Shown: positions 1 through 13,707 of the stretch, piece after piece
Layout: every line of letters begins with the position of its first letter
How positions within the stretch are numbered: position 1 is the first letter of the stretch
Origin: Cotesia glomerata
Lineage: Eukaryota > Arthropoda > Insecta > Hymenoptera > Braconidae
Direction of reading: 5' to 3'
Assembly: GCF_020080835.1 (NCBI RefSeq)
Contig: NC_058160.1
Span: 1,054,001 to 1,118,000, forward strand
DNA: 64,000 nt
Program-made: the position numbers and the translations under genes
The notes under the pieces: generated by a model
The model's database searches: none
The model's input: the letters and a program-made list of their open reading frames with translations, nothing else
Told to the model about the DNA's origin: nothing

Positions 1-1690
1 AAATAATAAATAAAGTAAAACGGCGGTAGCCTTCAGCTATCTGTATCTTCACAGGATCTCTGTGTTTTACAAGCCAGCTGTGTATCGTCCTCTATTGTTG
101 GTCCTTTGTACCCGCACAGTGCGCTCGAGTGCTTTGGCTTGACTCCACTACGCTACTTCTATTCGTTTTATTTTTATTAGTTTATTCCGTGGATACATGC
201 ATGTACATACCACATTCTTTATTTTCTGTTGTTTGAGTTCGGAAATCTAGAATCTGGATTCTCTACAAGGCATTCCTCACTAAATTTTTCAACGCTTCTT
301 ACAAAAACTCGCTTGTAAATATATTATATTTTTCGAGGAAAAATCTAAGCGAATAAAAGATCTTCGCCGACATGTATGTATATGTATAGACATAAGATAC
401 AAGATATAGACGGTACTTTCCCTTTTGCTTTATTATTACTATCTTGAACGTCAGCTCGGCTTTTCCAGATTATGAGCATTTCTTTATTCTCTTCTTCATT
501 TCTTTGAATTCTTTTACCTGGGCACTCTTCTTTTCACGCCTAGTTTGTTTTCTTATTTTTACAGAGATTTTGTCTGTCGCTAAGAAAAAATATGACTAAT
601 AAAATAAGTGCAAAATTTTAATTAGAATAATAAAATTATTTTTTTAAAATAAAAAATTTAATAGTTTCATTGACAATTGTTATTTTCTTGGTAGTTTAAA
701 TTTAAAAATTGAAATTATTTCGAGTTTCATTTTCAGTATTTAAAAAAACATAAATTCATAAGATTAATAATAATTCTTTAATTTTTTTTGTCGTAAAAAA
801 TTACAAACAAAAAATAATTAAATTGTTTCAAATATTTTTCTTCAAAATTTTAATTTGGTTTTAAAATATTTATATTTCTTAAATAAAGAAAACATTTTGT
901 TGAATATATTATAATTGCTTAAAAATAATACCGACTTTTAAAATTATTTTTTTAATTTTTTAATTATTAATCAATGAATTTCTACAACAGCACATAAAAT
1001 CCTAATTACAAAATTAAATACATTTTTTTAATTATAAAAATTTTTGTTTACAAATTTTAAAGATTAAATGGGATTAAAATTATACACTGTTTTATTATTA
1101 TAATAAATTCTTAGTGATTGATTTATTTATTTATATTAATTATCTATTTACTAAAGATACTAATCTTATTACTAACAACAATGTTTTGAAGCAATTACAT
1201 CCTCGGAGACTCAGGGTTCAGTGTTTAGATGTGTATTATATATCTGCGGTGAAAACCGGACAATGTAACTGATCGACATCAAGGGACACATCACGGCCAG
1301 ATGTTTCGGAGCACGCCCTCACTTTCATCATTTTTTTTCATAAACTTGTCACTCATCCACCGACTATATTTACATATTATATTCATCCTTACATCTAAAC
1401 ATTACACCACCATAATATTTACAATTTATAGTCAGTATAATTAATTATAATAAACAAATGTATTCTTTAATAATTAATTAATAACACATCCTTAATTTGA
1501 AGTTAAAAAAAATTAATTTGATTAGTTATTATTATAATACGAAGAATTTTTAAGTCGAAAAAATATTAAAAAAAATTAAATTTTCTTGATTTGAGGCAGT
1601 AAAATTCTCTGAAATAATTTTTTAGTTCACAAATTTTTTTTTCGAATCAAATTGATTTTTTTTAGTGCATAAATCCTATTTTCAAGAACA
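1..1690. other. intergenic, mostly AT-rich; unique island at 1198-1330
   Basis: 1-600 is moderately AT-rich without open frames. 600-1190 is very AT-rich. 1198-1330 is a less AT-rich unique island (GGACACATCACGGCCAG). No gene evidence. Confidence 0.5.
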
Positions 1691-2680
1691 CTAGCAACCA
1701 TGCAGTCACTACGTGACTGCTGTGAGTTGTGAACTATAAATAAATAAAATTTTGCTTTATTAAATAATGACTTTTGTTAAATTGCACTGTACTTTTTTAA
1801 CTATTGATGTTTTTAGAGATATAAACTCATCCTGATGTTACACTCATCAAGAGCTTTCATTTGAGTACCCACATGCATTTTCATATATTTTTCATATATT
1901 TATATATATAATATATGTAAATGTACAAAATATATGAAAAATTGATGTGGGTACTCAAATAAAAGGTCTTGATGAATGTGATGTCGGGGTGAGCTTATAT
2001 CCTTTAAATTATCATTAGTTGATAAGATAGCAATGTCAGTTCTTAATTATTGACATTTTTTAAGATATAAGCTCATCCCGATGTTACACTCATCAAGAGA
2101 TTTCATTTGAGTACCCACTTGCATTTTTGATATATTTTTCATATATACATATATATAATACATATAAATATATGAAAAATTGATGTGGGTACTCAAATGA
2201 AAGGTCTTGATGAGTGTAACATCGGGATGAGCTTATATCCTTTAAATTATCATTAGGTTACAAGATAGCAATGTCAGTTCTTAATTATTGACATTTTTTA
2301 AGATATAAGCTCATCCCGATGTTACACTCATCAAGAGATTTCATTTGAGTACCCACTTGCATTTTTGATATATTTTTCATATATACATATATATAATACA
2401 TATAAATATATGAAAAATTGATGTGGGTACTCAAATGAAAGGTCTTGATGAGTGTAACATCGGGATGAGCTAATATTTTTAAAATTGTCAATAGTTCACA
2501 AGATACAAGGTCATTTCTTAATTGTGTATTTAGAGATAGAGCATTTTTGAATGCAGCCTGAATACTTATCATCATAAATTGACTTCAGTCGACTTTTCCA
2601 ACGCTACCAAATTTAACCATAAAAACCCATTTTATCAAATAAATACCAGAAAATTTTGCTCATTCTATTAATAATATAGA
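1691..2680 (-). mobile_element. non-autonomous Helitron H1 (three foldback modules)
   Basis: Read on the - strand the element starts TCTATATTATTAATAG (from 2680) and ends with a GCAGTCAC hairpin followed by GGTTG-CTAG (1691). The outside bases are A and T, so it sits in an AT target with no duplication. These are the defining Helitron ends. No coding capacity. The interior has three near-palindromic modules starting at 1817, 2063 and 2301, separated by a spacer containing CAATGTCAGTTCTTAATT. Confidence 0.82.
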
Positions 2681-4640
2681 TTAAATAATTACTTTATTTA
2701 TACTTAAAATAAATCTTGTTTTTATTCTTTCATTTTTTCCAGATAATTGTTTAAATTAAAAAAATTTTAACAGCCAAAAATAAAGTAAGATTCGGATTTC
2801 TGATACGCGTTGATAAAATAAACGTAATTTTTTATAAGATGAAGATGAGTAAGTGAATACACACAATAAAACAAGATATTAATTTTGTAGATACTATCTA
2901 ATTGTTTATTCTAGCATATTAATAATAATCCAAAGACACAAAATATATTTATATATATTTACGCTTCATAGTGTAATTTATTTCGAGCTCTCGGCCGTAA
3001 ATTTGATTTAGGAATTTTTAAAGACATTTATAACGGACGAAGACGAACTATATCTATGGTTATGATACACATTCTTTATTTTTTATATTAATATATTAAT
3101 ATATATATATATATATATGGTGTGTTGTGATTTGTGATGTATAATACAGCAAGAACAAAGCTTTTCTCGGGTAGTATTATATACACGATCATTATTATAA
3201 ATCTCATGCGTTTATTTTTGGTGTATAATAAATTAGTAAAAGACGTTCATCAATTGATGATGTGAAACCTATAGAATGCTTAAGAGTCTAAAACATCATC
3301 CGTCCATCAAAATCAAATCGTTTTGTATATACATGAACCTCCGATAGTGATGGATGATTTTTTCTTTCCTAATTCACCTTCTAGCATCCAATTGGTTTCG
3401 TTGGTGCTTCAGTTGTTATTATTGTTATTTATTGTTGTCAGCTTCGGATATTTCTAAATGAGAAAAATTAATAATCAATTCATTTAAATTAATGGTTACT
3501 TTTTTTTTATAAAATTATTAATTAAGACACGAAATTTTTTAATCGATGGTCTTTTAAATAAATTTTTTTTTTATTCAAGAAATTAAATTAGTTAATTAAG
3601 TAAATTAAATAGATATTGGCTGAAAAATAATATACTTATATTCAATTTAATAAAAATAAAAATTTTTGTTAATTATTTTTTAAGCAAATTTTCTTTAAAA
3701 TTAGAAAAAAAAATGGTTACTCTAAACAAAGAAATATAATTAACCATTTTTAAAAAGTGTAACAATTAAAGCTTATTTTACAAAAAAAAAATGGACTATT
3801 TTGGCCATATTTAATATAATTAAACAGTTTGCGGTAAATTGTAAGTATTTTTAAAAATATTTTAAAACTTATCAGAATTATTTATCTATTTATCAATAAA
3901 GATGTCGAAGTGTGACAAATTGAACTACACTTGTTGTTTTCACTACAGTTTATTTTCCGTTCGAAATATCAACATATATTACGTATAATATAGACATATA
4001 TATTCTGGTATGTTCTAATATAAATTGATATGCCCATGTGAGGTTTGATAAGTCATCTATGCCCATATATAATTTTCCAATCAAAATTAATGTCAAAAAT
4101 TTCCGACAGGTGGCGCATGGTCGCTAAATCGTCTCCTAACCAAAGAGTTAATTTTTATGTGCTAAGTAATAGATGAAAAATAATTTTTTCTTACTATATT
4201 TATATTTTAATATGGCTATGTAGACCTTAGAAAATTTTTTCGCGCAAATATTTTCCTTATTACCTTACTAAAAAAATTTAATTTTGCTTTTGTTAATAAC
4301 AAAATTAACTATAAATTATTAATGTTTTATAAACAAAATTTTTTTGACTGATTTTTTTTTATTAAAACGTTCTTATCTAGATCTTATTTTAAGCGCCTTT
4401 ATTATTTAACTTTCCAATAAAAATGTTTCCTTAGTTCTTCCCAAACAAAACTTGCCATAAAACCCCAAAACGACAATAGAAACAATACACAACGAATTAT
4501 CAAGTCTACCGACTCCGTAATTGTTTTACCCACATCAATAAATGAGCGAATCAAATATTGGTTCATGTATACATTATTATCACGATTACAATCATTCTTG
4601 TTATTGTTACTATTATTATTATCTAGCTCAACGGTGTGTC
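2681..4640. other. intergenic
   Basis: AT-rich, with (TA)n near 3100. 3200-3440 is unique. The J copy 1 is listed separately. A short - strand frame at 4402-4728 contains a (CA)n-derived His/Thr run and is not credible. Confidence 0.5.
3990..4160. repeat. J-family repeat (ATATGGCC plus AGGTGGCGC), copy 1
   Basis: GACAGGTGGCGCATGGTCGC followed by TCGTCTCCTAACCAAAGAG; preceded by ATGCCCATAT-type motifs. No defined ends. Confidence 0.45.
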
Positions 4641-4980
4641 TGTCCGTGTGTGTGTGTGTGTGCCACGAGTATATAATGTACAGTGTATCGATTGCTCCGC
4701 CCCCTGCTGCGTAGTCATGACGACACACCCTGTCCTATCTAACCCCTGTACAATGTAGACTATACACTAGTCTAACCTCCAACGGACGTGTCCTTTTTGC
4801 TCATCCTTTCTCAGTACATGTATTAGTATCTCCTCTGCACTAGCTCACGTCAACTTACCGAAAGGAACTTCCATTAGAATAAAAAATACACACTCGACTG
4901 CCGAAGGGAATTTTTGGAGATAAATAATTAAACTAAAAAATAAAAACTCATCGTAAAATAAAAAGGCACTTATTTTTTCC

Positions 4981-4986
<6 letters not shown>

Positions 4987-5016
<30 letters not shown>
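4987..5016. repeat. poly(A) run
   Basis: About 30 A residues. No retroposon body is recognisable upstream. Confidence 0.85.
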
Positions 5017-5018
<2 letters not shown>

Positions 5019-5549
5019 CCAGCTTTATAAATAAAAATCAATTAAATAATTCATTGTGTGCAAAAGTCAGAAAGGTTAATGCATTGTCATATTTTCAGGA
5101 AAATTTTATTATATTTTTTTCTTAAGTTAAAGCTATTTGATTCGTTTTGGTATCAAAGAATAATAATATCACTCAAGATCACGCAACCCGAGAATAATAA
5201 AGAATAAAGAGCGGGATGAAATACCGTGGCTGGATGGGTTTTTATTTGATGCAGGACCTTAACCTACTCAAATGATTTTTATTTTAAACGGTACTCATCC
5301 ACGCCCCAGGAATAATGCCCGGTACAAGGTGCGAAAAGGCACTTTGCCATCCTCGCCTCGATTTAAAATGTCACTATGAAAACGTGTATATAACACGCCT
5401 CACACATTCTCTACGGCTTATTTCGCCTACGCTACACTCTAACACTCTAACACGTCAAATACTCACTCGAGAATATTATATTATTATACACGTATATATA
5501 ACACACAATACAACATCAACAATAACAATAACAATACAGACATAGATTT

Positions 5550-5551
<2 letters not shown>

Positions 5552-5605
<54 letters not shown>
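5552..5605. repeat. (TA)n microsatellite
   Basis: Uninterrupted AT dinucleotides, about 50 bases. Another run lies at 5710-5733. Confidence 0.9.
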
Positions 5606-5611
<6 letters not shown>

Positions 5612-5904
5612 ACAAAGGAAAAAAGTCCGTGGAAAACTTGAGCGGGACAATGAAAAAAAATTGTGAGTGTATCATTCGGTCGTTTACGTTATGAACCTCT
5701 CTGGTATATTATATATATATATATATATATATTTATATGTATGAAAGATTTATGGTACGTGGTCGTTCATCTTTTCCGTTACGGTCCATCGTCATGTGTT
5801 TCATCGCTTTTGTATTTATGTTTAACAATCTTTTTCCGATTACTATTTATTATCGGTTATTGCGTGATTCGAAAATCGGTAATTGGATCAAAATTGATAC
5901 ACAC

Positions 5905-6130
5905 GCCGAAAAAAAAATTTATTTGATTCAAGTAAATAATTTGGAAGAGTTTCATGTTTATGATTTGAGTAAAAAAATTCTTAAACTAAAAAATTTTTCT
6001 TGTTTAAAGTAAATTTTACTTGATTCAAGAATTTTTCGTCTCAATTCAAGACAATGGACTTCTTTAAAATGATTTTCTCGGTTCACAAATTTTTCTCTTG
6101 TTTCAAGTTAATTTTTTTTTTCTGTGCGGA
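5905..6130. repeat. possible TIR repeat of TTGATTCAAG motifs (U1)
   Basis: CGCCGAAAAAAAAATTTATT on the left loosely mirrors TTTTTTTTTTCTGTGCGG on the right; the interior repeats ATTTGATTCAAG. Related in wording to U2 and the I family, without clear boundaries. Confidence 0.35.
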
Positions 6131-7077
6131 AAAGGAATCGTCAATTGTCGGGACAAAATTTTTGGTTAAATTGTAAATAGAACTTTTTTTAAAAGTGAAA
6201 TAAATTAATGAAATTTAAGAAAAACTTTGAGCTATAAAATTTTATCTATAGAATTTTATAAATTACAAATGGTAAAAATTGGACAAGGTAAGAATATTTA
6301 TAGTTAAGAAAATATTTTGGAAGACCAAGATTATTTTGGAAATAGTTGATTTTTGAGTCAAAGAAAGTGAGTTCAAAAGAAAATTTCCTAGTTCAAAAAT
6401 TCTAATTGAAAATCATTTTTGAGACTATAAATATTTTTGTTAGTTAATATTTTTCTCCTTGAAGGAATCTTCCTTTAAGTTGAAATTTAAAAAAAAATTA
6501 ATCATTTTGATTTTATCTAAAATTTTTGTATTTATTGGGAGACATTTATTAAAATTTTCTGGATAATTCTTGTCAAGAATTTTAAAACAAATATTTATCT
6601 ACAAAATATTAGTTAAAAAATTAACCAATTTATTTATTTTTTAATTACAGTTGAGCTGTTAAAAAATTTCACGGTAATTACAAGGCGTGAGAACCGAAAA
6701 TCTAGGTGATGAATTATCAAGGGTATACTTAATAAATTTTTTTTCTTACTAGAAGAATTTTTGTAATTAATAAATTTTTGCTTAAAAAGATTTAATAAGT
6801 CACAAATAATTACCTGAAAAAAAAAAAAAAAAAATAAGTTTTTCGACGAGAAAATTGATTAATTGTGTTTTTCCATTGGAATTCAATTTTTCATTCCATG
6901 GGAATCCGAAAAGTCATTAAGAGCACAATAATATATTTTCGAGTATCGGAATATAACACAATAGTAATAAAGTAAGTAAAATTTCTAAGAAAAAAAGTAC
7001 AATAATTCAGCGGGGATTTTGACATTGTAAAGTTTTTTTAAAATCTCATATAAATATATATATATATATACAATAGC

Positions 7078-7197
7078 GCGAGCACCTGTCCAGGTAGGCG
7101 TAGTCCGAAATGAACGATCCACTTCTGAGAATGGGCCCATGAAAGCGGCTCCAGCCTGTCTACTAGGATCAGGATCATTCGGATCCTCAATCCTCAT
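7078..7197 (-). other. short coding-like island (possible exon or exon relic)
   Basis: On the - strand an ATG opens MRIEDPNDPDPSRQAGAAFM and continues GPFSEVDRSFRTTPTWTG at ordinary codon use and higher G+C, up to ACAG|GTGCTC, a possible donor. No family is recognised and no partner exon is found. It may be a relic or chance. Confidence 0.25.
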
Positions 7198-7760
7198 ATA
7201 GTCCTTAGTCCTCTTTGCGAGCTTTTAATGAGTTTTTTTGACAATGCATTCCAATCAGATCTTTTTTAGCTCGCTTTATTAATATTTTATTTATTTTGCT
7301 ACTTTAAATAAAATAATTTCTTATGAAAATTCAATAAAAATTAACTATACTAAAATTAGCCAATGTTTTTATTTTTTTTTTAATTATTAAATTAGAAGTA
7401 AATAATATATTTTAAAAATTGCATTTATAGTTTTTCAAGTTTTTTACGAATGAAAATTTTATATTAATTTTTTCAATAAAAAAATTCAAAATATTTTACT
7501 TAATTTTTATTAAAAATTAAATGTTATATAATTCATAGAAATAAATTTTTTATTTTAAAATTTACTGGTCAATTAATTAATTAACCATTTATTAATAACA
7601 GCAATATTTTTTAAAGTTAATGTAAGTAAAATTTCTCGGACTATTTCGTAAAATAAAAAAAAAATTAATTGAGCTTTCTGCGAACTTGGAATTTTTATTT
7701 GAAATATTTTTATCAATTGAACATTAATATTAAAAACTTTGTAAAAAAAAACGCAGTATA

Positions 7761-8748
7761 AGGTAAAAGCCCCAATTATTGACGCTATAAGAGACAAAGT
7801 TATGATTTGATTTTTTTTAAGCAATCAAATATAAATATCGTTGAATTTTGTTTGTGGTAATGTCTTAAGTAATGTTTTAACTAATCAATTTCTTTTTTTA
7901 AAATGATAATCAGTGATATTTACTGATTAATTTAAAATAATTAAATAGATAATCTGGATACACCAATTATTGACGGGTTAAAAAACTGATTGATCTAAAT
8001 ATTGACGTACCGTAACCCCAATTATTGACGCCCCTACTGCGCATGCGTCGAATCATTTGGTTATATTTTTATTTATCAAAATTTGATATAAAGTAATCAA
8101 TATTATCAAAGTTAATTAATAATAATTTCTATGAATGATTAATTATTATTAAAAATATAACAATTTATTCAAAAACTTATTTAACACCAAAACACGCCGA
8201 GTTATTTGACAGTTAAAAGCCTTGTATATAATCGCGTAACGTATTTTATACTTAAAAAAAAAGGCGTCATAGCGCTGTTGACTGGCTGTCAATATGGGAT
8301 TCACCATAAAAATTATGAACTAGTTATTGACTCCCATTATTTAAATATTATAAAGCATACAATTAATTTCGATTATTCAATTTTATAAATATTTCATGTA
8401 CTGTTAATTAAAAAAAAAATAGGTCATATAATTACATGAAAAAATTAATTTAAACTCAGCAGTTAAAAAAAATGCTTTTCTAACCAAAGTTGTTAAGAAA
8501 ATAGACGCTCGTAAGCTGATTTGATGAACTGGTGGTAACTTCTTTTTTTTTTAATAATTAATATTTAATATTTTGAACTGCAGTGATTTTGAAATCACTG
8601 AAAGTGATTTTTTTTTCAATTTTTTAATTAATTAGAATTTAATAAAAATTTATTTGATCGTTATTCTTATTACAGATAATTTAATATATTTAAAGATAAT
8701 TTAGGGTGTCAATATTTAGACCCCCGTCAATAATTGGGGCTTTTACCT
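7761..8748. mobile_element. MITE C1
   Basis: AGGTAAAAGCCCCAATTATT (7761) is exactly inverted at 8748, with TA on each side (7759-7760, 8749-8750). The reading frame at 8206-8388 inside is AT-rich with no recognisable domain and I do not call it. Confidence 0.82.
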
Positions 8749-9264
8749 TAAACGGTTATCTGAAATTTTCGGGTTTGATTTCTCTAAATTTCATAACTTG
8801 GTACACTGATGGAAGGATTTAGTTCTATTTAATAAGATTCAGTAACAGATACTAAATAATTTAGTAAGAAACCTTTCATTACCAAATATTTAGTGATAGG
8901 TACTAAACCATTTATTAAAGTCCATTTAGTTCCACCAAATAAATCTTTAGTAGTATTTAACAAATGATTTATTGCTACTCAATAAATCGTTTATTAGTAT
9001 TGAAGAAATTAATTTTTTAACTAATTTTAGCGTGTAACCTAACTTTTTAACTTAAAGTAAAAAAAAATAATTGAAATAAATAATTTTCAGTAAAAATATA
9101 AGGTATTATAAAGAAAAGAATCTCATTAAATTATATATTTTTGTTTAAGACATTTATAAAATTTAAAATTAAACAAATATTTAACATATCAATAATAGAC
9201 AAATTGAAAAATGTTAACTAAACTCCACTGAGAAAAGACATAAAAACGTTGGAAAATCCAAAAG

Positions 9265-9820
9265 TGCACGCCTCATAATCCCATTTTTTACAATAAAATA
9301 TAAAAAGCAAAATAATAAAAAACAGAAAACTGCTATGGTTTAGGGGCGCCATAACTCAGAGGTGAGGAAAAAAAAATACTATAATAAAATGTATAGATAG
9401 ATATACAAAAAAATCCACAGTCATATATTAGTTTTTTATAAATAATAATTTAACGGCAGTGAATTGAACGCTCATATTAATTAAGAAAATCCGTCGTGTG
9501 TTACTTTAGATAATAAAAAAAAAAATTACTCCGGTACGATCATTTTTTCGACCAATTTCCCTGCCACTTACACCCATTTATACACGGACGTCCAGAAAAG
9601 ATTATGTTTAATGTTATTATTTACTATGTTAAACAAAAAAATTGTTATTGAAATATATTTTATGTGCCTGACAAATTATTTGACTTGATATAAGTGTACT
9701 CATATTAACCTGTAAGTGCGATATAAATGACAAAAAATCAATTTCAGATTTAAGAAAACTGCTTTTTTCAAAATGTCGAGAGTAGAGCACAACCTCAACG
9801 CTTCGCTTATGAGGCGTGCA
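9265..9820 (+). mobile_element. MITE B1
   Basis: TGCACGCCTCATAA at the left and TTATGAGGCGTGCA at the right form a 14-bp inverted repeat. The flanking TTGGAAAATCCAAAAG on one side is shared with B2-B4. It contains a GGGGCGCCATAA segment. Confidence 0.65.
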
Positions 9821-9966
9821 ATATAGAAGCCATTTATTGGGAGTATGTGTGTTTTCAAAGGGAAGATAAATCTTCCAAAATCGAGCTTAATAAAATAATT
9901 TGTTCAGTAAATAGGTTACGTATCACATAAACATTGGAATTAAAGCATAACCATCTACCGACAATA

Positions 9967-11033
9967 CCCGTGTAAAAATGATATGATATCATTATGAAGC
10001 TCATAATGAATATCATAATGAATCTCATATTTTGGCACTAATATGAGACTCATATAAGATTCATATCAATACTTTGGAAATCCGTAATAAGTAAAATACC
10101 TGTGAGAACGAATCTTTTTTAAGTAGATTAGTAAAATTTTCATTTTTTCTGTTAATCAGAGGAAATGTATAACAATTGAGAAAAACAGTATTTTTATCAT
10201 GCACTATACTGTTGAAATACTTAACTTTCCTCCTTGACTTTCTTAACTTGGAAGAATATTTAGAAAAACATTGACTATCTTGGTTTAAAAAAAATTTTTA
10301 ACTGAAAAAATTTTTTCGTCTTAAGATAATTACTTTTTATTTTGAAAACAATTTATATCGTCCTAAAAATTTCTTTAATTTAATTATTTTGCATTATTTC
10401 CTGTATATAGTTATGACTCAATAACTTTATATCACGATTTAAAAAGGCTAACAATATCATTATGATTTTGTGCAGATATGACCATCATTAAATTTTGAAT
10501 TCAATTCAATATCATTATGATTTCATAATGAAATTATGTTAATATCATCATGGAGATATTATCCTAACAAATTTCCAACAGTGAAAAAAAAATTTTTTTC
10601 TTGAATTATGAATAAAAGGTAACAATATCATTACAATATAATAATAAATTTTAAAAATTTCAGCCTGATTCCATCATGAGTTTACGCAGATACTATTATG
10701 ACTTCAGTATATGAAATTATGCGTTTGTCACTATGGATTGGTCACGAATTCCCATGTGACCGATCCGTGTAGATCAAATTTTATAATAAAACCTTATCAA
10801 ATTACTAGAAATTTTCTTTCTCCAACAAGAAGAATAAAAATTTTATAATCTATAGATTATAAAATTTTTATTAACTATAGTTAAAAAAAATTAATTTCCA
10901 TAAGTATTTTACTTATTACAGGTTTCAAATGTATTGATATGGCTTTTATATGAATCTTATATTAGTGTCAAAATATGAGATTCATTATGATATTCATTAT
11001 GAGCGTCATAATGATATATCATTTTTACACGGG
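9967..11033. mobile_element. MITE M with about 130-bp terminal inverted repeats
   Basis: CCCGTGTAAAAATGATAT at 9967 is inverted at 11033, bounded by TA on both sides (9965-9966, 11034-11035). The inverted homology continues about 130 bp through repeated CATAATGA and ATATGAG motifs. TA duplication and TIRs suggest mobilisation by a Tc1/mariner-type transposase, which is not present here. Confidence 0.8.
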
Positions 11034-11475
11034 TACTTGCAAATAAATATTTAGTGCCTGTTATTAAATATTATTTGGTGGAAATAAATATTTATTTTTA
11101 TGCCATAAGGCTTTGTTCATATAAAGAAATCATTTATTAAACTGTAACAAGTAATATTGATGGGTACAAAATATTTGTTTCTCCCAAATAAATGAATAAA
11201 AATTTTGTTACTAAATCAGTTTAGTACTCCGTACTAAATCCTTCTATCAGTGAACATAATCTGACATTTTATTTCTCAAAAATTTTTTTATCAATATATC
11301 TTCTAATTGCTAATTGAACTCTATCGTCAATTTACAGTTTTAAGAGTTGAATTTTTTTTTTTTTTTTTTCATGTCCGTCACTGTGTTTTGAAATATTCAA
11401 ATGCATGAAAGTTAAAATAGTGTAGGCTCTAAAGAGTATAAATTTTAGAGCAGGCCGCTTTATTGGTACACATAT

Positions 11476-11720
11476 TTAACAGATTCGCAACACACCCAAA
11501 GAAATGAAGGCCCAGAGAAACAGAACCGCGAATGAAAATGTGTGTGCGAAACAGCAAACACCTGCGAAGATCTCACTCGAGTGACGGATGACCACATCGC
11601 ATTTCGCGTCTACATATCTTCCCAATTTCTCGCTGTATAATTCCCGTAAAGTCGTTTCAGGGTCCTGATGGGGGTCCAATGGGCTCTTTTTGCTCAAACA
11701 TTTTTTTACACAGCCGTTCT
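11476..11720 (-). other. coding-like island with one hydrophobic segment
   Basis: An open - strand stretch without an in-frame ATG near its beginning encodes a charged part (ETTLRELYSEKLGRYVDAKC) followed by one membrane-like helix (FAVLFLWAFISLGVLRIC, stop). Could be a terminal exon or chance; no splice acceptor is convincing. Confidence 0.25.
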
Positions 11721-13707
11721 GTGCATATTATTAATGTGTCCATCGAAAAAGTCCTAATGCGATAATTTCAAGGAAAATTACGTCCAAAAATCCAATGATT
11801 TTTTTTTTATTATTCTAAATATTTATCGTTATAATTATTCATTTTTTGGTACAAGAATTGTTCTAGTATGTGGGTTCTTCGGACGATTAACTAAGGCGGG
11901 AGAAGTCGATTATGATACTCCCGGGTCAACAAGGCGATTTGATACTTTGTCAAGTTTATGTCTGTATAAAACAAGAGAGAGACGGCTAGAGGAAATAAAG
12001 AGGAAATGATTGCTAAACCACCCTCAACCGAGCTCATAACTAGGCTCGTGGGGCTGCTTCTGACACGTTCATCCCCTATATTTCTCTATGCCCCATATAA
12101 CCCACGTGGACCTTAACAAATACTCTCTCTATCGCTATCAAATCTCTCTGGCTTTTAATTTTGTCACTTAACTGAATAATTATTGTTGTGAGTTATAATC
12201 AATAATATTTAGACGGCTCATCCAGGAAAGATATATTGATTGTAAAATTTTTTTTCATTTTTGTAACATATTTTTAAATCGTGCTTTAACTTAATAACAC
12301 ATAAAAAATTTTTAAATGAATTTTTTATATTCATGACAGTTTTTAAATACTTGTCAAAAAATTTTTTTATAATTGATAAATATTGTTTTATATATTAAAA
12401 AAAAACACCTTGAAAATTTGAGACCGTAATTTTAATTCTGTATTTTTTTAATTTAAAATAAATAGAAAAATTAGGATTTTTTTCTATTTTTTATCTTAGT
12501 GGCATTTAATGCTACTAAAAAATGTGCAGAGCATTTTACAAATTAATTAAAAAAATTAACACTTATTTATTATATCTTAAATTATTTTGTAACAATTCGT
12601 AAAAAAATAGTTTTTTGTCTTTTTATCAAAAATAAAAATTGAATGACTAATAGCAATATCATTACAGTAAAAAATTGGTCCACCGTTTATATATTTATTT
12701 TGAATGGTTTAAAAAATATATTTTTATACTAAAAATTAATAAAATTGTTCTTTGAATTTTTCTAAACAATCTTACTTAATATTTTAGATAAAAAAAATTT
12801 ATCAGTTAAAAATGTCAACAATTAATAAAACCTTTAAGTAATTATTTTGTCGGTTTTTAACGTTATATTTATCACAAAAATTTATGAAAATAAAATTAGC
12901 AGACAGCTGACAATTTTCAGAATTTTTTTTATTAATAAAATCATTACAAAAAAATTAAAAGAAAAAATTCCACATGTAAAAAATTTGAAAAATTATGCGT
13001 GCAATTTTTAAAAAATATTTTTTTATTGTTAATTCAATTAATAAAAAAAAATGAAAATTTTTCACTGTCGGCTAATTTTAGTTTCATCAAAAATTTTAAT
13101 AAAAATTTACCGCAAATAAAAACAAAATTTTGAAAATATATTTCACTTTGAAAAAAATTGTTTATTATTTCAATCTCATGGTATCGGGTTCTGAAGGCAT
13201 TACCATAAATAATGGAAGCAATCACTGGTCGGAGGGACAAAGAATAAAGAATCATCCCCAGAATGATACCCCCGAAGCTAAATCATAATCGTCCGTCTAG
13301 AATTGATCGTCTAATATCGCCTCAGTATATTATCTCTTTCTATTCCGTGGATAGTAATTTCGAGTATCTTGATCTTTATCACGCTCATTTTTCTGTCAAC
13401 ACAATAATTCAAACCCTCGGTATTTTTTACACTCGCGATAATCGTGTGTACAGAGCACACATAGATGGCTAGTGGATGATATAATATATAATATAAAGAG
13501 TAGACTAGTGGTAACCCTATGCTTATGTTCCATGCTTGGTGAACTCTCTATGGGGATTCACGGATTTCCGGATGTTGGCATAGACCCGAATCACCGGAGG
13601 GTGTGAGATTCATACTGTACATATTATATATATCATAGACTAGATATCATTTTTTATTTGTCTATAAATATAAATGTTAACGCAATAACTTTTTGGCTTG
13701 AAGAATG
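11721..13707. other. intergenic
   Basis: Unique islands at 11860-12120 and 13190-13480; very AT-rich between. Short frames at 13034-13472 have no recognisable content. Confidence 0.45.

Larger units (their letters stand above)
4641..7077. other. intergenic with microsatellites
   Basis: 4660-4890 and 5160-5500 are unique and less AT-rich. Poly(A) at 4987, (TA)n at 5552 and 5710. Frames at 5315-6012 cross these repeats and show no domain. 6130-6980 is plain AT-rich DNA. Confidence 0.45.
8804..11252. mobile_element. TIR element L1, a nest carrying B1 and M
   Basis: Ends CACTGATGGAAGGATTTAG (8804) and CTAAATCCTTCTATCAGTG (to 11252) are inverted repeats. TA precedes the left end. The subterminal region repeats motifs such as CAAATAAATA and GTAACAAAAT. 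B1 (9265-9820) and M (9967-11033) lie inside. Confidence 0.75.

Noticed and set aside
1817..2483. CRISPR-like array
   Set aside because: Units are about 237 bp, palindromic, eukaryotic and inside a Helitron; no short repeats with regular unique spacers.
2285..2575. 96-codon - strand frame, similar to 35905-36117
   Set aside because: Both are translations of the same Helitron module, full of TA-rich Tyr/Ile codons.
8206..8388. 60-codon frame inside MITE C1
   Set aside because: AT-rich, no domain and no similar frame in C2.
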